Part shown: positions 9,746-17,823 of the stretch, piece after piece
How the letters are laid out: each line of letters opens with the position of its first letter
Position numbering within the stretch: the first letter of the stretch is position 1
NCBI GenBank assembly: GCA_903908265.1
Contig: CAIVRI010000133.1
Location: forward strand, 1-53,251
Source of the DNA: an uncultured Pseudomonadota bacterium
Lineage (GTDB): Bacteria > Pseudomonadota > Gammaproteobacteria > Steroidobacterales > Steroidobacteraceae
Direction of reading: 5' to 3'
DNA: 53,251 nt
Notes under the pieces: model-generated
What the model saw: only the letters and a program-made list of their open reading frames with translations
Told to the model about the DNA's origin: nothing
Database searches by the model: none
Position numbers and translations under genes: made by a program

Positions 9746-10246
9746 ATGCATGCAGCCCCACCCCTGCTCGGCACCGACACGCCCAAGTCACAGCAACATA
9801 CCGCGTTGCTGCAAGCCTTAGGTGCCCTGCTCGCTGGGGAGCGAGATTTCATCGCCAATCTCGCCAACGCCTCGGCATTACTGATGGCTACCCTGCCCGA
9901 TCTTAATTGGGCAGGCTTTTACCTGCTCAAGGACGCCGGCTTGGTCGTGGGCCCCTTTCAAGGCAAACCGGCCTGCGTGCGCATCGCGCTGGGCCGTGGC
10001 GTCTGTGGCCGGGCAGCCGCCGCACGCCAGACAATCGTAGTGACGGACGTACACGCTTTTGCGGACCACATCGCCTGTGATGCGGCCAGTCGTTCTGAGG
10101 TCGTCGTGCCCCTCCTCGCCACCGACGGACGCCTGCTAGGGGTGATGGACTTGGACAGTCCACTGTTAGCGCGCTTCGATGCAACCGACGCCGCCGCATT
10201 GGAAGCGTTCGCAGCCCGCCTCTTAGCGGGCTGCGACACGGTCTGA
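9746..10246 (+). CDS. msrC: Free methionine-(R)-sulfoxide reductase, GAF domain
   Basis: This family reduces free L-methionine-(R)-sulfoxide with a disulfide relay inside a GAF fold and helps repair oxidative damage. The 166-residue product is one GAF domain with the three conserved cysteines in their usual contexts: C77 (ACVRIALG), C87 (RGVCGRAA) and C111 (IACDAASRSE); the last is the usual catalytic one. It starts 4 bases after epmA and so probably ends the sco-psd-epmA-msrC operon. It converges on efp with only 6 bases between the two stop codons. Confidence 0.93.
   Translation: MHAAPPLLGTDTPKSQQHTALLQALGALLAGERDFIANLANASALLMATLPDLNWAGFYLLKDAGLVVGPFQGKPACVRIALGRGVCGRAAAARQTIVVTDVHAFADHIACDAASRSEVVVPLLATDGRLLGVMDLDSPLLARFDATDAAALEAFAARLLAGCDTV
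10211..10234. repeat. Perfect inverted repeat at the msrC/efp convergence
   Basis: GCAGCCCGC and GCGGGCTGC form a perfect 9-bp stem with a 6-base loop, just inside the 3' end of msrC and 19 bases beyond the efp stop. No T-run follows on either strand, so it is not a canonical intrinsic terminator. It could still block transcripts or protect 3' ends where the two genes converge. Confidence 0.4.
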
Positions 10247-10252
10247 CCCGCT

Positions 10253-10819
10253 TTACTTGGCGCGGGAAATATACTCGCCGTTGCGAGTATCCACGCGGAT
10301 GATCTCGCCTTCATTGATAAAGAGCGGTACTTTGACGACCGCACCGGATTCCAGCTTGGCCGGCTTCTGACCACCAGTCGCCGTATCGCCGCGCAGACCA
10401 GGATCGGTCTCCACAATCTTCAGTTCCACATGCGCCGGCGCCGTAACAGCCAAGGGTTCGCCATTCCACAGCGTCACAATGCATTGCACGCCTTCCTTGA
10501 GCCACTGCGCTGCATCGCCCATGGCCGATTTGCCGGCGGTGTACTGCTCAAAGGTGTCCGGCATCATGAATATCCAAAAGCCGCCCTCGGCATATAGGTA
10601 CTGCATGTCGGCATCGACGACGTCAGCGGCGTCGACGGAATCGCCACTCTTCCAGGTGCGCTCCACCACGCGGCCGGTCTTGAGATTGCGGACCTTGACG
10701 CGGTTGAAGGCCTGACCCTTGCCGGGCTTGACCATCTCATTCTCGACGATCGAGAACGGATCCCCATCGATCAGGATCTTGAGGCCAGTTTTAAATTCAT
10801 TGGTGCTGTAGTTGGACAT
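10253..10819 (-). CDS. efp: Translation elongation factor P
   Basis: EF-P rescues ribosomes stalled at polyproline stretches. The 188-residue product has the three-domain EF-P layout; the tip loop of domain I reads [10 protein letters not shown], placing lysine at position 34, the residue modified by EpmA. The start at [12 protein letters not shown] has GGAGAG upstream; an in-frame extension of 52 residues is rejected as non-homologous. The C-terminus GEYISRAK is typical. Together with epmA 500 bases away, the K34 tip indicates the beta-lysine modification route rather than the arginine-rhamnose (EarP) or deoxyhypusine types. Confidence 0.97.
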   Translation of the reverse strand: MSNYSTNEFKTGLKILIDGDPFSIVENEMVKPGKGQAFNRVKVRNLKTGRVVERTWKSGDSVDAADVVDADMQYLYAEGGFWIFMMPDTFEQYTAGKSAMGDAAQWLKEGVQCIVTLWNGEPLAVTAPAHVELKIVETDPGLRGDTATGGQKPAKLESGAVVKVPLFINEGEIIRVDTRNGEYISRAK

Positions 10820-10993
10820 GAAACTCTCCGAATAGCCGCCGTGCGCGGGCCGTCCGGCCCACCAAAAGCCCCTTAGTGTATCGCCCCGGCACTCATCCGG
10901 CCAGAAAACCCGCTTACCGGACGATTCGACGCAAACCGAAAAACTGTTAACCCGGTCCGTACCAACCCCGGACACCCGTCATAACATCCAGAA

Positions 10994-13072
10994 ATGACGA
11001 GCCGTCCCCCACCCCCCCTGGCTGTGGCTAACGACCCTGAATCGGTCGGGGTTGTCGTGCTCAGCCGACAGCAAGAGGCAATGGAAGCCATCAACCGGCT
11101 GCTCCGCCGCGCCGGTCTAGCCGCCCACTGCCTACACGTCGCAGACGGCAGCAACCTCGAATCCACCGTAGAAGCACACCGGCCGGAACTGGTCGTTATT
11201 GCAGCCGAAGATCGACTGCTCCCCGTGGAGGCCATCGCCGCACTGCGAGCCCGCCAAGCCCCCGCACCCAGCGTATTGCTGCTGCTGAGCGAGTGCACGG
11301 ACGCGGCCTCCGAGACCGCGCTGACCGCCGGCGCCCAGGACATCGTCAGCCTGCACAACCCCAAACGCCTGGTCCTCGTCATCCAACGAGAACTGGTCGG
11401 TCAACGCAATGCGCGCGCATTGGCCCGCGCCGCGGCGTCGAGCGCCGACTATCGGCGCGCACTGGATTCGTTGCGCGCAGGGTCTACCGATGCGATTGCC
11501 GAAGTCGCCGAAGGCATCGTCATCGCCGCCAATGCCGCCTGGCTGACACTCATTGGCTATTCCGAGCTGGGCAGCATCGATGGACTGCCCGTCATGGACT
11601 GCTTTGAACCAGTATCTCACCCCGCACTCAAGGGGGCACTCAGTGCCTGTCAGCATGGCAATTGGCCGGGAGAGCCATTGCGCCTACGGGCACGCCATGC
11701 GGATGGCAGCGCGCGACCTATTGACGTCGTACTGACCTTGGGCGCCGCCGCAGACGGTGAGTCCGTGCTGACGTTGCGCGTGCCGGCATCCCGCGGCGAA
11801 GACCTCGAAGACCTACACGCACAACTCGAGCACGCGATCCGAACCGACCCCACTACCAAACTCTTGCACCGCGCCCACTTACTGGATAGCTTGGTCACGC
11901 ATTGCGAGCAACCCATCGCCGGCGGTGTGCGCTATCTGGCGACCTTACAAATCGATCACCCCGAACAGGTAGCTGACCGCGTCGGCCCACTGGCTGCCGA
12001 AGGACTCGTGGCCCTGCTGGCCGATGACGTTCGCTGCCACCTCCTGCCCACCGATCTGGCCGGAAGGTTTACTGGATCGAGCCTGGTGATGGTCGTCGAA
12101 CGGGGAACACGCGCCGACGTCGAACATTGGGCGAACCAGATCGTCACTGCCGTTCGCGCCCGTCATTACAACGTCGCGGGCCGCGAGGTACACATCACGG
12201 TGACCTTGGGTCTTGCGAAAATCATTGGCGCCGACGCTGATGGCGCTATGGTTCGCAGCATGGAGGCGATGCGCCTCGCACGCACTGATGGCGGTGATCG
12301 CAGCATCATCCGCGATCCTGCGCCTACGGGTACCGACGCCGACGATCGCACATGGGTACAGCGCATCAAGAGCGCGCTCATGGAAAATCGCTTCCGGCTG
12401 CAGCAGCAACCAATCGCGAGTCTGCGCAGTGGCAACGTTGAATCCTTCGACCTACTCATCCGTCTGCAGGACGATGATGGTAATGAAATTCTGCCCTCTG
12501 AATTTCTTGCCGCTGCGCAACGAAACGACCTGCTGCGCTCCCTCGACCGCTGGGTGCTCGGCGCCTGCCTCTCACTTGCCGCAGAGCGCAGCGACCCCGG
12601 GTTCTTTGTGCGCATCTCCGCTGATTCTATCGGCGACGCAACGCTGCTTCCATGGCTGAAGACACAGATCGCCACTGCAGCAATCAACCCATCACGCATT
12701 GTTGTGCAAGTACCAGAGGCTGACATCGAACTGCAACCGGAAGCCGCCGAACGGCTCCGTGAGGGTCTGCGTGGACTCGGCCTGCGCTTCGCGATTGAGC
12801 ATTACGGTTATGGTGTGGATCCGAAGCAACTCGCGGCCCGACTGCAACCCGAGTTCTTAAAAATTGACGGCAAACTGATGCAGGGCATCGCCAATCATCC
12901 CGCTCTGCAGAGCGCCGTTCGTGCGCTGTTGGTAACCGCCAAAGCCTCCGGCGCCGCAACGATTGCAGAGCGCGTTGAAGACGCTAATACGATGGCCGTG
13001 CTATTCACTCTGGGTGTGGACTTAATCCAAGGTCGATTCGTACAACGCTCGGAAGCCGTCACGCTCGGCTGA
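10994..13072 (+). CDS. fimX: FimX-like REC-PAS-GGDEF-EAL protein with degenerate catalytic sites
   Basis: A 692-residue protein, almost the length of Pseudomonas FimX (about 691), with the same order: a receiver-like N-terminus (about 18-135), a PAS-like segment (about 155-265), a GGDEF fold (about 280-440) and an EAL fold (about 450-690). The GGDEF signature is replaced by TGSSL (360-364). In the EAL domain the first motif is DLL (486-488) in SFDLLIRL, the metal-binding DD pair is E602-H603, and EGVE is ERVE (659-662). K623 (FLKIDGKL) and the QPIASLR and QG motifs remain. It should therefore neither make nor cleave c-di-GMP but could bind it, as FimX does when controlling type IV pili. It diverges from efp. 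The FimX name is a strong inference, not proven. Confidence 0.78.
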   Translation: MTSRPPPPLAVANDPESVGVVVLSRQQEAMEAINRLLRRAGLAAHCLHVADGSNLESTVEAHRPELVVIAAEDRLLPVEAIAALRARQAPAPSVLLLLSECTDAASETALTAGAQDIVSLHNPKRLVLVIQRELVGQRNARALARAAASSADYRRALDSLRAGSTDAIAEVAEGIVIAANAAWLTLIGYSELGSIDGLPVMDCFEPVSHPALKGALSACQHGNWPGEPLRLRARHADGSARPIDVVLTLGAAADGESVLTLRVPASRGEDLEDLHAQLEHAIRTDPTTKLLHRAHLLDSLVTHCEQPIAGGVRYLATLQIDHPEQVADRVGPLAAEGLVALLADDVRCHLLPTDLAGRFTGSSLVMVVERGTRADVEHWANQIVTAVRARHYNVAGREVHITVTLGLAKIIGADADGAMVRSMEAMRLARTDGGDRSIIRDPAPTGTDADDRTWVQRIKSALMENRFRLQQQPIASLRSGNVESFDLLIRLQDDDGNEILPSEFLAAAQRNDLLRSLDRWVLGACLSLAAERSDPGFFVRISADSIGDATLLPWLKTQIATAAINPSRIVVQVPEADIELQPEAAERLREGLRGLGLRFAIEHYGYGVDPKQLAARLQPEFLKIDGKLMQGIANHPALQSAVRALLVTAKASGAATIAERVEDANTMAVLFTLGVDLIQGRFVQRSEAVTLG

Positions 13073-13160
13073 GCCACAAGGCGACCGGGCCTTAAAAAAA
13101 ACATTGACGCCAGATCTAGTGCAGCGTCGAATCGGTGCCCCACCGTCGCTGACCTACGCC

Positions 13161-13418
13161 ATGACCGTCTGCCGAAGCCTTTGCGGGGCCTGCTGCACCG
13201 CCCCATCGATTAGCTCTCCAATACCCGGCATGCCGCACGGCAAGCCTGCCGGCGTACGGTGCATACAACTGGATGCCGAGGAACGCTGCCGAATTTTCAA
13301 CGACCCGCGCCGCCCGACAGTCTGTCAATCCTTAAAACCGAGTCCAACGATGTGCGGCTCGAGTCGTGAGATGGCTTTTGCCTACTTGGTAGCACTCGAG
13401 CGCGCGACCGCGCCCTAA
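13161..13418 (+). CDS. YkgJ family cysteine cluster protein
   Basis: An 85-residue protein with the clustered cysteines of the YkgJ/UPF0153 family: C4, C8, C11 and C12 in [12 protein letters not shown], then further cysteines in VRCIQL, ERCRIF, TVCQSL and TMCGSS. The family probably binds zinc or an iron-sulfur cluster; its role is not known. The ATG was chosen because the cysteine cluster begins right there. A TTG 19 codons upstream (13104) is an alternative but adds residues unlike the family. No clear ribosome-binding site is visible for either start. It is 88 bases after fimX on the same strand and converges with glgX. Confidence 0.8.
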   Translation: MTVCRSLCGACCTAPSISSPIPGMPHGKPAGVRCIQLDAEERCRIFNDPRRPTVCQSLKPSPTMCGSSREMAFAYLVALERATAP

Positions 13419-13475
13419 GGCAGCCGCCGTTTGCATCAAACCCAATTACCTAGCCATGCGCTGAATCCAGCCCAG

Positions 13476-15530
13476 TCAATGGGCGCGCTCGTACATCGCC
13501 ACGGATCGGTACGGCCGCGCTACCTGTAAATCGCACAGCACGCCTTCTGCGCCAGGATCGGCAGTATCTGCAACCAAGCGCCAACGCCCCGTCGGCGATT
13601 GCGGCACTGCAAAATCCACACGCTGCCCCGATGCGTTGAACAGCAACAGCAGCTTTGCTAGACCATCTGATCGCGCGTGATAAAGCACAGCAAGGGACTG
13701 GCCCTGTGGATCATTCCAGTCGGCCGCACACATTGCATCGCCGCGCGGGTGCAGCCACTGCACGTCACTGCCCACACAAGGGCCCGATTGCTCAAAAAAA
13801 GACGCACGCCGCAACTCGGGGTGTTGGCGACGCCACGCCAGCAACCGGCGGACAAATGCCACTTCCTCGCTCTCACGCGCGCACTGGGACCAATCCAGCC
13901 AACTCGAGGCATTGTCCTGACAATAGGCGTTGTTGTTGCCGCCTTGCGTGCGCCCAAACTCGTCCCCCGCCAGCAGCATCGGCACCCCTTGCGACAACAG
14001 TAAGGTCGCAAGAAAATTGCGCCGCTGGCGCCGTCGCAGCGCATTGACCCCAGCGTCCTCGGTCGGCCCCTCTACCCCACAATGCCAACTGCGATTGTCC
14101 GCGTGTCCGTCGCGGTTGTCCTCCAGATTGGCGCCGTTATGCTTACGCTCGTAGGTCACCAGATCTGCCAACGTGAATCCGTCATGCGCAGTCACGAAGT
14201 TGATACTTGCACGGGGGCCTCTACCGGAATGACGAAAAATGTCTGACGATCCGGCGAAGCGCTCCGCAAATGCGCCGAGCATTCCCCGCTCGCCAATCCA
14301 ATAAGAGCGCACCGTATCGCGATATCGATCATTCCATTCAGACCACTCGCATGGGAACGCACCTAACTGGTAGCCACCGGGGCCGACATCCCAAGGCTCG
14401 GCAATGAACTTAATGCCTTGTGCCCAGGGTGCTGCGCGCAAAGAGCAAAAAATTTCGGCTGCAGCCGTAAAGCCCTGTGCCTGACGCCCGACAGATGTTC
14501 CTAGGTCAAAGCGAAATCCGTCAACATGCATCGCCTCAACCCACCAGCGCAAGGCATCCAGTGCAAGCGCGAGGCCCGCCGCACTATCTGTGCGTGCCGT
14601 ATTACCGCAGCCAGTATGATTTTCGTAACGCGCGCTGTCGCCAGCCACCAATCGATAATAGGCAGCGTTGTCGAAACCCTTGAGCGACAGCACCGGCCCG
14701 AACTCGTTGCCCTCCGCGGTGTGATTAAACACGACGTCCAAGATCACTTCGAGTCCGCCAGCGTGCAAAGCACACACCATGCGTTGAAACTCGAGCACAG
14801 CATCTTCGATCGCATATTGCGGCGCCGGCGCTGACCACGCGAACGGGTTATAACCCCAGTAGTTGACTAGCCCCTTGTCGGCTAGAAAGGCTTCACTGGT
14901 AAAGGCCTGCACCGGCAACAACTCCACGGCAGTAACCCCCAACCGCACCAGGTCTTCAATCACCGCCGGCTCCGCTAGACCCAGATAGGTCCCGCGAAAA
15001 CGCGGCCGCACACCAGGATGGTGCATGGTGTGCCCTTTGACGTGGGTCTCGAGGATCACGGTCTGCGCCCAAGGCGTGCGCGGCGGACGATCATGGCCCC
15101 AGTCAAACGCCGCATCGACGATCCGCGCCCGCGGCATCGCCGCCATGGAATCTAAGTGTAGGCTACCCGGTCCATCGTAGAGAGACGCATCCGGGATGGG
15201 CTGCCCGGTGACCGCACGTGCCGCTGGGTCGAGTAGAAATTTTGCTGGGTTCGCGCGCTGACCGCGGGCCGGATCATAGTTGCCGTGCACCCGAAAACCG
15301 TAGAGGTCACCGACCCGCGCGTGTGCAGCCGACAGCCATCCATGCCAAACAGCACCCGTCCGCGCGGCCAATGCCACCACACACCGCGTGCTTCCGTCCG
15401 CATGGCACAACACCAACTCCACGCGATTTTCCGGCGCCGCATGCACCGCAAAGTTGATTCCACCATCAACAGGCGTAGCACCTAGCGGGCTCGGATTCCC
15501 AGGGCCTATGGAAATCGGCTGTGACCGCAT
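13476..15530 (-). CDS. glgX: Glycogen debranching enzyme (isoamylase-type)
   Basis: GlgX hydrolyses alpha-1,6 branches of phosphorylase-limit glycogen. The 684-residue GH13 enzyme starts MRSQPISIGPGNPSPLGATP, with an N-terminal CBM48-type domain, then the GH13 motifs DVVFNHTAEG, GFRFDLGTSVGR (nucleophile Asp), FIAEPWDVGPGG (acid Glu) and NFVTAHDGFTLADLV. The loop NRSWHCGVEGPT and the motif GDEFGRTQGGNNNAYCQDN are typical of GlgX and TreX. An 80-residue in-frame extension over glgB is rejected. It starts 1 base after the glgB stop, as third gene of glgP-glgB-glgX. Confidence 0.95.
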   Translation of the reverse strand: MRSQPISIGPGNPSPLGATPVDGGINFAVHAAPENRVELVLCHADGSTRCVVALAARTGAVWHGWLSAAHARVGDLYGFRVHGNYDPARGQRANPAKFLLDPAARAVTGQPIPDASLYDGPGSLHLDSMAAMPRARIVDAAFDWGHDRPPRTPWAQTVILETHVKGHTMHHPGVRPRFRGTYLGLAEPAVIEDLVRLGVTAVELLPVQAFTSEAFLADKGLVNYWGYNPFAWSAPAPQYAIEDAVLEFQRMVCALHAGGLEVILDVVFNHTAEGNEFGPVLSLKGFDNAAYYRLVAGDSARYENHTGCGNTARTDSAAGLALALDALRWWVEAMHVDGFRFDLGTSVGRQAQGFTAAAEIFCSLRAAPWAQGIKFIAEPWDVGPGGYQLGAFPCEWSEWNDRYRDTVRSYWIGERGMLGAFAERFAGSSDIFRHSGRGPRASINFVTAHDGFTLADLVTYERKHNGANLEDNRDGHADNRSWHCGVEGPTEDAGVNALRRRQRRNFLATLLLSQGVPMLLAGDEFGRTQGGNNNAYCQDNASSWLDWSQCARESEEVAFVRRLLAWRRQHPELRRASFFEQSGPCVGSDVQWLHPRGDAMCAADWNDPQGQSLAVLYHARSDGLAKLLLLFNASGQRVDFAVPQSPTGRWRLVADTADPGAEGVLCDLQVARPYRSVAMYERAH

Positions 15531-15531
15531 C

Positions 15532-17823
15532 TCAAGCGCGACGCAAGAGGATACCCGCCAAAGGCGGCAAATGAACGCGCACGACGTGGTCGCGCCCATG
15601 AGCGCTACCCGGGAAGGATTGGAATTCATGCTGCGCATTGCAGCCTGAACCGCCGTACAGTGTGCTATCGGAATCAAAGACCTTACGGTATCGGCCTGGC
15701 GCCTCGACGCCAATCCAGTAATCCTCTCGCGGCACAGGCGTCGCATTGAAGGCACACAGCAAGGGCTCACCTACGTCACCACCAGTGGCCCGGCGCTCAA
15801 AGATACAGACGCTCTGTTCGGCGTTGTGCAGATCAAGTCCTAGAAATCCGGCTGCGTCGCAGTCCGATCCGTGCAGTTGCGGTGAACTGACATAGAGTGC
15901 ATTGAGCGCACGCGCCAGATCCCGCAGACGACGGTGGTCGTCGTGCTCGAGCAACGCCCAATCCAGCGCATGCGCATGCCGCCACTCGTGCCACTGCGCA
16001 AACTCCTGACCCATAAACAATAATTTTTTGCCCGGATGGGCCGTCATAAACGTCAAGAACAATCGCCAGTTGGCTTTTTTCTGCCAGTCATCACCGGGCA
16101 TTTTGGAAATCAGAGAGCCCTTTCCATGGACGACTTCATCGTGCGAGATCGGCAGCATAAACCGCTCGGACCACGCATAGACAAACGAAAAAGTCACCAA
16201 GTTATGGTCAAAACGTCGGTGCACGGGATCCTTTTCCCAGTAGCGCAACGTATCGTTCATCCAGCCCATGTTCCACTTGAACGTGAAGCCAATACCGCCT
16301 TCATGCACCGGAGTCGTCAGCCCGGCAAACGCGGTCGATTCTTCGGCGATCGTCATCGCGTGCGGTGCGTATTCACGCACTGCCCAATTAAGGTGTTTTA
16401 GAAACTCGATGGCCTCCAGATTCTCCCGCCCGCCGTATTTATTCGGTATCCATTGTCCAGGCTCGCGGCTGTAATCGAGGTAAAGCATAGACGCTACCGC
16501 ATCTACACGCAGTCCGTCCAAGTGGTATTCGTTTAACCAGTACAGCGCATTGGAGGTCAGAAAGTTACGCACCTCATTGCGGCCGAAATTGAAAATCTTC
16601 GTACCCCAATCGCGGTGCTCCCCTTGACGGGGATCGGCATGCTCATAGAGCGGAGACCCATCAAACTCAATCAACCCGTGCGCGTCTTTGGGAAAATGGG
16701 CGGGCACCCAGTCCATCAGCACACCGACGCCGGCACCATGACAACGATCGACGAACTGCATGAACTCCAGTGGCGTTCCATAGCGTGCGGTCGGCGCGTA
16801 ATAGCCGCCCACCTGATATCCCCAGGAACCGTCAAACGGGTACTCTGCAATGCCGATCAGTTCGATGTGCGAATAACCCATATCGACGACGTAAGGGATC
16901 AGTTGTTCTGCCGCTTCCACCCAGCTCAGAAAGGGCGGGTCACGACTAGGGGCTTGTCGCCAGGAGCCCAAGTGGACTTCGTAGACGCAGATCGGCTCGC
17001 GCCGCGGATCGGCGCCACGGCGTCGGGCCATCCAAGCCTCGTCCGTCCATTGAAAATTCGACAGATCCACAACAATTGAGGCGGTCTTCGGCCGCAACTC
17101 CATGGCGTTGCCATAAGGATCGGCCTTGAGCCGCGTCTCCCCCGCATGCGTGCGGATTTCGTATTTGTACCGAGCACCCACGCCCACTTCAGGAATAAAC
17201 AATTCCCAGATGCCGCTGTCACCACGCGACTGCATCGGGTGAAGACGACCATCCCAGATATTGAAATCACCGACGACGCTGACCCGCGCTGCATTCGGCG
17301 CCCAAACGCCAAATTGGGTGCCGGCAACGCAATCGATGACGCACGGATGAGCGCCCAGCTTTGACCATATTCGATGATGATTACCTTGACCGAACAGATA
17401 GAGGTCAAAGTCCGTGAGCTGCAGACCGAAGTAATACGGATCGGTTTTGGTATGGGTCTGCCCGTTACGGTAGCGGATCGCTAAGCGATAGGGGACCAGT
17501 GGTCGCCGGTAGGGAAGCTGCGCCTCAAAGAGACCACCGGGGTGCACCTGGGTTAGCGGCCGGGCTGCCGACGAGAGTTCGTCCTCCCAATAGACACTTA
17601 CCTCGATCGCGTCCGGTTCCAAGACCCGCACGATCACCACCGGTTCGCCACCTTCACCTGGCAACTCGTGATATCCAAGCACCGAGCGGGGCTGACGGTG
17701 TTGCGCATGCAACAAGGCCTCCACCTCAGACGGAGCGAGCGCTGGCCACGGTCGTGGCGATTGCAGCGTGGTATTCGCGCCTCCCTGAATCCCCTGCTTG
17801 TCGGGCTTATTGCGCTTGGCCAT
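15532..17823 (-). CDS. glgB: 1,4-alpha-glucan branching enzyme
   Basis: GlgB creates alpha-1,6 branches in glycogen. The 763-residue protein has the extended two-module N-terminus (including GVWAPNAARVSVVGDFNIWDG, the CBM48 signature) and a GH13_9 catalytic domain with DWVPAHFPKDAHGL, the nucleophile motif GLRVDAVASMLYLDYSR, the acid motif IAEESTAFAG and LPISHDEVVHGKGSL. The C-terminal beta domain ends HLPPLAGILLRRA. The ATG overlaps the glgP TAA by one base (TAATG). The first 25 residues are polar and variable. All active-site residues appear intact. Confidence 0.97.
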   Translation of the reverse strand: MAKRNKPDKQGIQGGANTTLQSPRPWPALAPSEVEALLHAQHRQPRSVLGYHELPGEGGEPVVIVRVLEPDAIEVSVYWEDELSSAARPLTQVHPGGLFEAQLPYRRPLVPYRLAIRYRNGQTHTKTDPYYFGLQLTDFDLYLFGQGNHHRIWSKLGAHPCVIDCVAGTQFGVWAPNAARVSVVGDFNIWDGRLHPMQSRGDSGIWELFIPEVGVGARYKYEIRTHAGETRLKADPYGNAMELRPKTASIVVDLSNFQWTDEAWMARRRGADPRREPICVYEVHLGSWRQAPSRDPPFLSWVEAAEQLIPYVVDMGYSHIELIGIAEYPFDGSWGYQVGGYYAPTARYGTPLEFMQFVDRCHGAGVGVLMDWVPAHFPKDAHGLIEFDGSPLYEHADPRQGEHRDWGTKIFNFGRNEVRNFLTSNALYWLNEYHLDGLRVDAVASMLYLDYSREPGQWIPNKYGGRENLEAIEFLKHLNWAVREYAPHAMTIAEESTAFAGLTTPVHEGGIGFTFKWNMGWMNDTLRYWEKDPVHRRFDHNLVTFSFVYAWSERFMLPISHDEVVHGKGSLISKMPGDDWQKKANWRLFLTFMTAHPGKKLLFMGQEFAQWHEWRHAHALDWALLEHDDHRRLRDLARALNALYVSSPQLHGSDCDAAGFLGLDLHNAEQSVCIFERRATGGDVGEPLLCAFNATPVPREDYWIGVEAPGRYRKVFDSDSTLYGGSGCNAQHEFQSFPGSAHGRDHVVRVHLPPLAGILLRRA

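Noticed and set aside
13104-13160. N-terminal extension of the YkgJ-like protein from TTG
   Set aside because: The added residues do not resemble the family and there is no ribosome-binding site; the ATG at 13161 begins at the cysteine cluster.
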